The notes below the pieces were generated by a model, which did not search any database, was not told the DNA's origin, and was given only the letters and a program-made list of their open reading frames with translations. The translations under genes and the position numbers were made by a program. From Bacteroidales bacterium UBA4293 (lineage in GTDB: Bacteria > Bacteroidota > Bacteroidia > Bacteroidales > Bacteroidaceae): a DNA stretch of 64,000 nt. Positions 62,778 through 64,000 of the stretch are shown in pieces; the first letter of the stretch is position 1; each line of letters opens with the position of its first letter. The DNA is taken from positions 272,735-336,734 of the forward strand of contig DGVD01000015.1 in the NCBI GenBank assembly GCA_002395835.1, read 5' to 3'.

Positions 62778-63412
62778 GGTTTTTTCTTATTGCCAAAGAC
62801 GTCTTCCATATTGACAAGACCATGCGACACTGCATAGATAGTCATGGAAGAAACGCTTTTTATACCCAGTTTTTCTTGGATGTTTTTTCGATGGGTAATG
62901 ACGGTAGTTAAACCAATGTTCAGTGTATTAGCCACTTCTTTGTTCGTCATACCTTTTACGATGCATGCCAAGACTTCTATTTCACGGTTACTTAATCCTT
63001 TGCTGCTTGGTGATTTACGCATAGGAGGCAGATTGCGTCCATGACCGTGGGCACTTTGTTGAAGAGCTAGCATTTGTTTGATGAAATCTTCTTTTGGTGC
63101 ATTGGTGCATAGACAATGGAACCCGGAAAGTTGGCTGTCAAGGTCGGGTGAGGTTGTAAGGACGATTGTTTTCCTACGGTTCTCCAAGAAGAAATTCTGA
63201 TTAGCCAAAACAATAATGGTGCTGACGAAAAAGTGTGCGAAACTTTCTGGATGATTATTTTGCAGTTCTTCAAATGAGGTATAGGTTTCCACATCCATGC
63301 CAGGCATAACACTTTGCAGTAACCCCCTCATTCCAATAGCCGATAAGATATTAGGGTCTATGACCGCAATGCGCGGCTTCATCATTCCATATGTATGCAT
63401 TTTGCTCTCCAT
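62774..63412 (-). CDS. LuxR/NarL-type regulator with degenerate receiver
   Basis: A 212-residue protein with an N-terminal receiver-like domain (PRIAVIDPNILSAIGMRGLL) and a C-terminal LuxR-type HTH (LSNREIEVLACIVKGMTNKE and TVITHRKNIQEKLGIKS). The place of the phosphorylated Asp (FVSTIIV, Ser64) has no acidic residue, so it is probably not phosphorylated in the usual way. The in-frame ATG at 63412 would leave almost no leader from the -7 box at 63420-63427; starts at 63385 or 63382 (MKPRIAV) are more likely. It diverges from trehalase. Confidence 0.85.
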   Translation of the reverse strand: MESKMHTYGMMKPRIAVIDPNILSAIGMRGLLQSVMPGMDVETYTSFEELQNNHPESFAHFFVSTIIVLANQNFFLENRRKTIVLTTSPDLDSQLSGFHCLCTNAPKEDFIKQMLALQQSAHGHGRNLPPMRKSPSSKGLSNREIEVLACIVKGMTNKEVANTLNIGLTTVITHRKNIQEKLGIKSVSSMTIYAVSHGLVNMEDVFGNKKKP

Positions 63413-63419
63413 TCATGTG

Positions 63420-63427
63420 CAAAGATA
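63420..63427 (-). promoter_or_regulatory. LuxR-type gene promoter -7 box
   Basis: Leftward TATCTTTG matches TAnnTTTG. Transcription would start near 63416. Confidence 0.55.
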
Positions 63428-63493
63428 CGATAAATAATCTAAATATCCCTAACAAAGTGTTGATTTTAACCGATAAATGTTTTTAAATTATAT

Positions 63494-63501
63494 TATCTTT
63501 G
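63494..63501 (+). promoter_or_regulatory. Trehalase promoter -7 box
   Basis: TATCTTTG matches TAnnTTTG and leaves a leader of about 15-25 bases before the ATG at 63521 or 63530. Confidence 0.6.
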
Positions 63502-63520
63502 TCACATAGATTATTAAAAA

Positions 63521-64000
63521 ATGCGAGATATGAGAAATGGGATTCTTGCTTTGATTGTCTGTCTTTTGCTTGTGAATTGTACAAGCGAGCAGAAAAAGAA
63601 GAATGTAGAAACTCCAGTACAGGAACTTTACGGACAGTTGTTCACTGATGTGATGTCATGTGACGATTTGTTTGGGGAAGATCGGTTTTTTGCCGATTCC
63701 AAGGCATTTTTGGATTTAATTCCAAATCGTCCCTTGAATGAGATATTGGCAGATTATCAGAATTTGTCTGATAAAAAGGCCCCCTCTCTCAAACACTTTC
63801 TAGAAGAAAATTTCAGGAAGGCAGGGAGTGACATGCCAGAACTTAAAGATAGCAGTGATATAGACACACATATTAAGAAACTCTGGGGTGCCCTTCGTCG
63901 TGAACCCGATGCTCAAGCTGAAACAGGAACGTTGATACCTTTGGCGCATAGCTATCAGGTTCCAGGAGGTCGTTTCACTGAAATTTATTATTGGGACAGC
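63521..64000 (+). CDS. Trehalase (GH37), 3' truncated by window edge
   Basis: Hydrolyses trehalose to two glucose. The first 160 codons are present. The start is ATG at 63521 or ATG at 63530, and a lipoprotein signal (LLLVNCTSEQ) follows, so the enzyme is probably periplasmic. The trehalase signature PGGRFTEIYYWDS closes the window. The frame stays open to base 64000. It is divergent from the LuxR-type gene, which could regulate it. Confidence 0.92.
   Translation, partial: MRDMRNGILALIVCLLLVNCTSEQKKKNVETPVQELYGQLFTDVMSCDDLFGEDRFFADSKAFLDLIPNRPLNEILADYQNLSDKKAPSLKHFLEENFRKAGSDMPELKDSSDIDTHIKKLWGALRREPDAQAETGTLIPLAHSYQVPGGRFTEIYYWDS

Noticed and set aside
1..64000. Ribosomal RNA operon, prophage structural genes or toxin-antitoxin pairs
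   Set aside because: No rRNA-like sequence, phage head/tail genes or recognisable toxin-antitoxin pair was seen.

Overview
The window looks like a chromosome segment of a gut-type member of the Bacteroidales, most like Prevotellaceae, though the genus is inference. The reasons are a SusC/SusD pair, a hybrid two-component system, many 'MKK…C' lipoproteins, an S46 dipeptidyl-peptidase, RND efflux genes of the Bacteroidota kind, and Bacteroidota promoters (TAnnTTTG -7 boxes) in front of many genes.

Layout. 1-1 kb: the 3' part of a CE2-like esterase. 1-6.2 kb: an accessory block of three leftward genes (two unknown proteins, then a PrimPol/ATPase protein). 6.2-11.5 kb: SusD and SusC. 11.6-21.5 kb: a long leftward run of closely packed genes (GNAT protein, parE, coaD, S41 peptidase, ruvB, ybeY, S46 peptidase, serine hydrolase). 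21.5-23.8 kb: methyltransferase, DUF4250 and MscS. 24-27.5 kb: a cobalamin riboswitch with a BtuB-like receptor and a lipoprotein CbiK-like chelatase. 27.5-36 kb: a small hydrolase, a hybrid two-component regulator, a type-B carboxylesterase and a GH3 glycosidase. 36.4-38.5 kb: M28 peptidase and a membrane protein. 38.5-41.3 kb: a second accessory block (22-bp tandem repeats, orphan Vsr endonuclease, AAA ATPase) ending beside tRNA-Met. 41.6-46.2 kb: ribF, CPBP protease and M16 protease. 46.4-53 kb: an ECF sigma/anti-sigma pair, then topA-aroK-speA-argB. 53.3-59.7 kb: a tripartite RND efflux operon and an AraC regulator. 59.9-64 kb: Gfo/Idh/MocA oxidoreductase, GH30, a LuxR-type regulator and the start of a trehalase.

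The most unusual signal is a ~350-bp non-coding repeat found at 5779-6130 and 39574-39930, with a ~40-bp piece of its right end at 951-990. Each full copy sits directly upstream of an accessory leftward gene set: the three-gene PrimPol/ATPase block, and the orphan Vsr gene. Each carries a 14-bp palindrome CGTAACATGTTACG at its gene-proximal end and a spaced version CGTAACA-N4-TGTTACG at its distal end, with a TA-rich tract between. A second short repeat (1018-1082 and 38863-38940) lies beyond the 3' end of each gene set. The two blocks therefore look like cassettes with common ends and different cargo, and without any recombinase in the window. The mobility idea is inference; the repeats themselves can be read directly.

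Functionally, the rest is a glycan and peptide scavenger's toolkit (SusCD, CE2, GH3, GH30, trehalase, DPP7-like peptidase, M28, M16 and S41 peptidases), vitamin B12/corrinoid handling, efflux and housekeeping genes. The edges cut two genes: the CE2 esterase on the left and the trehalase on the right.
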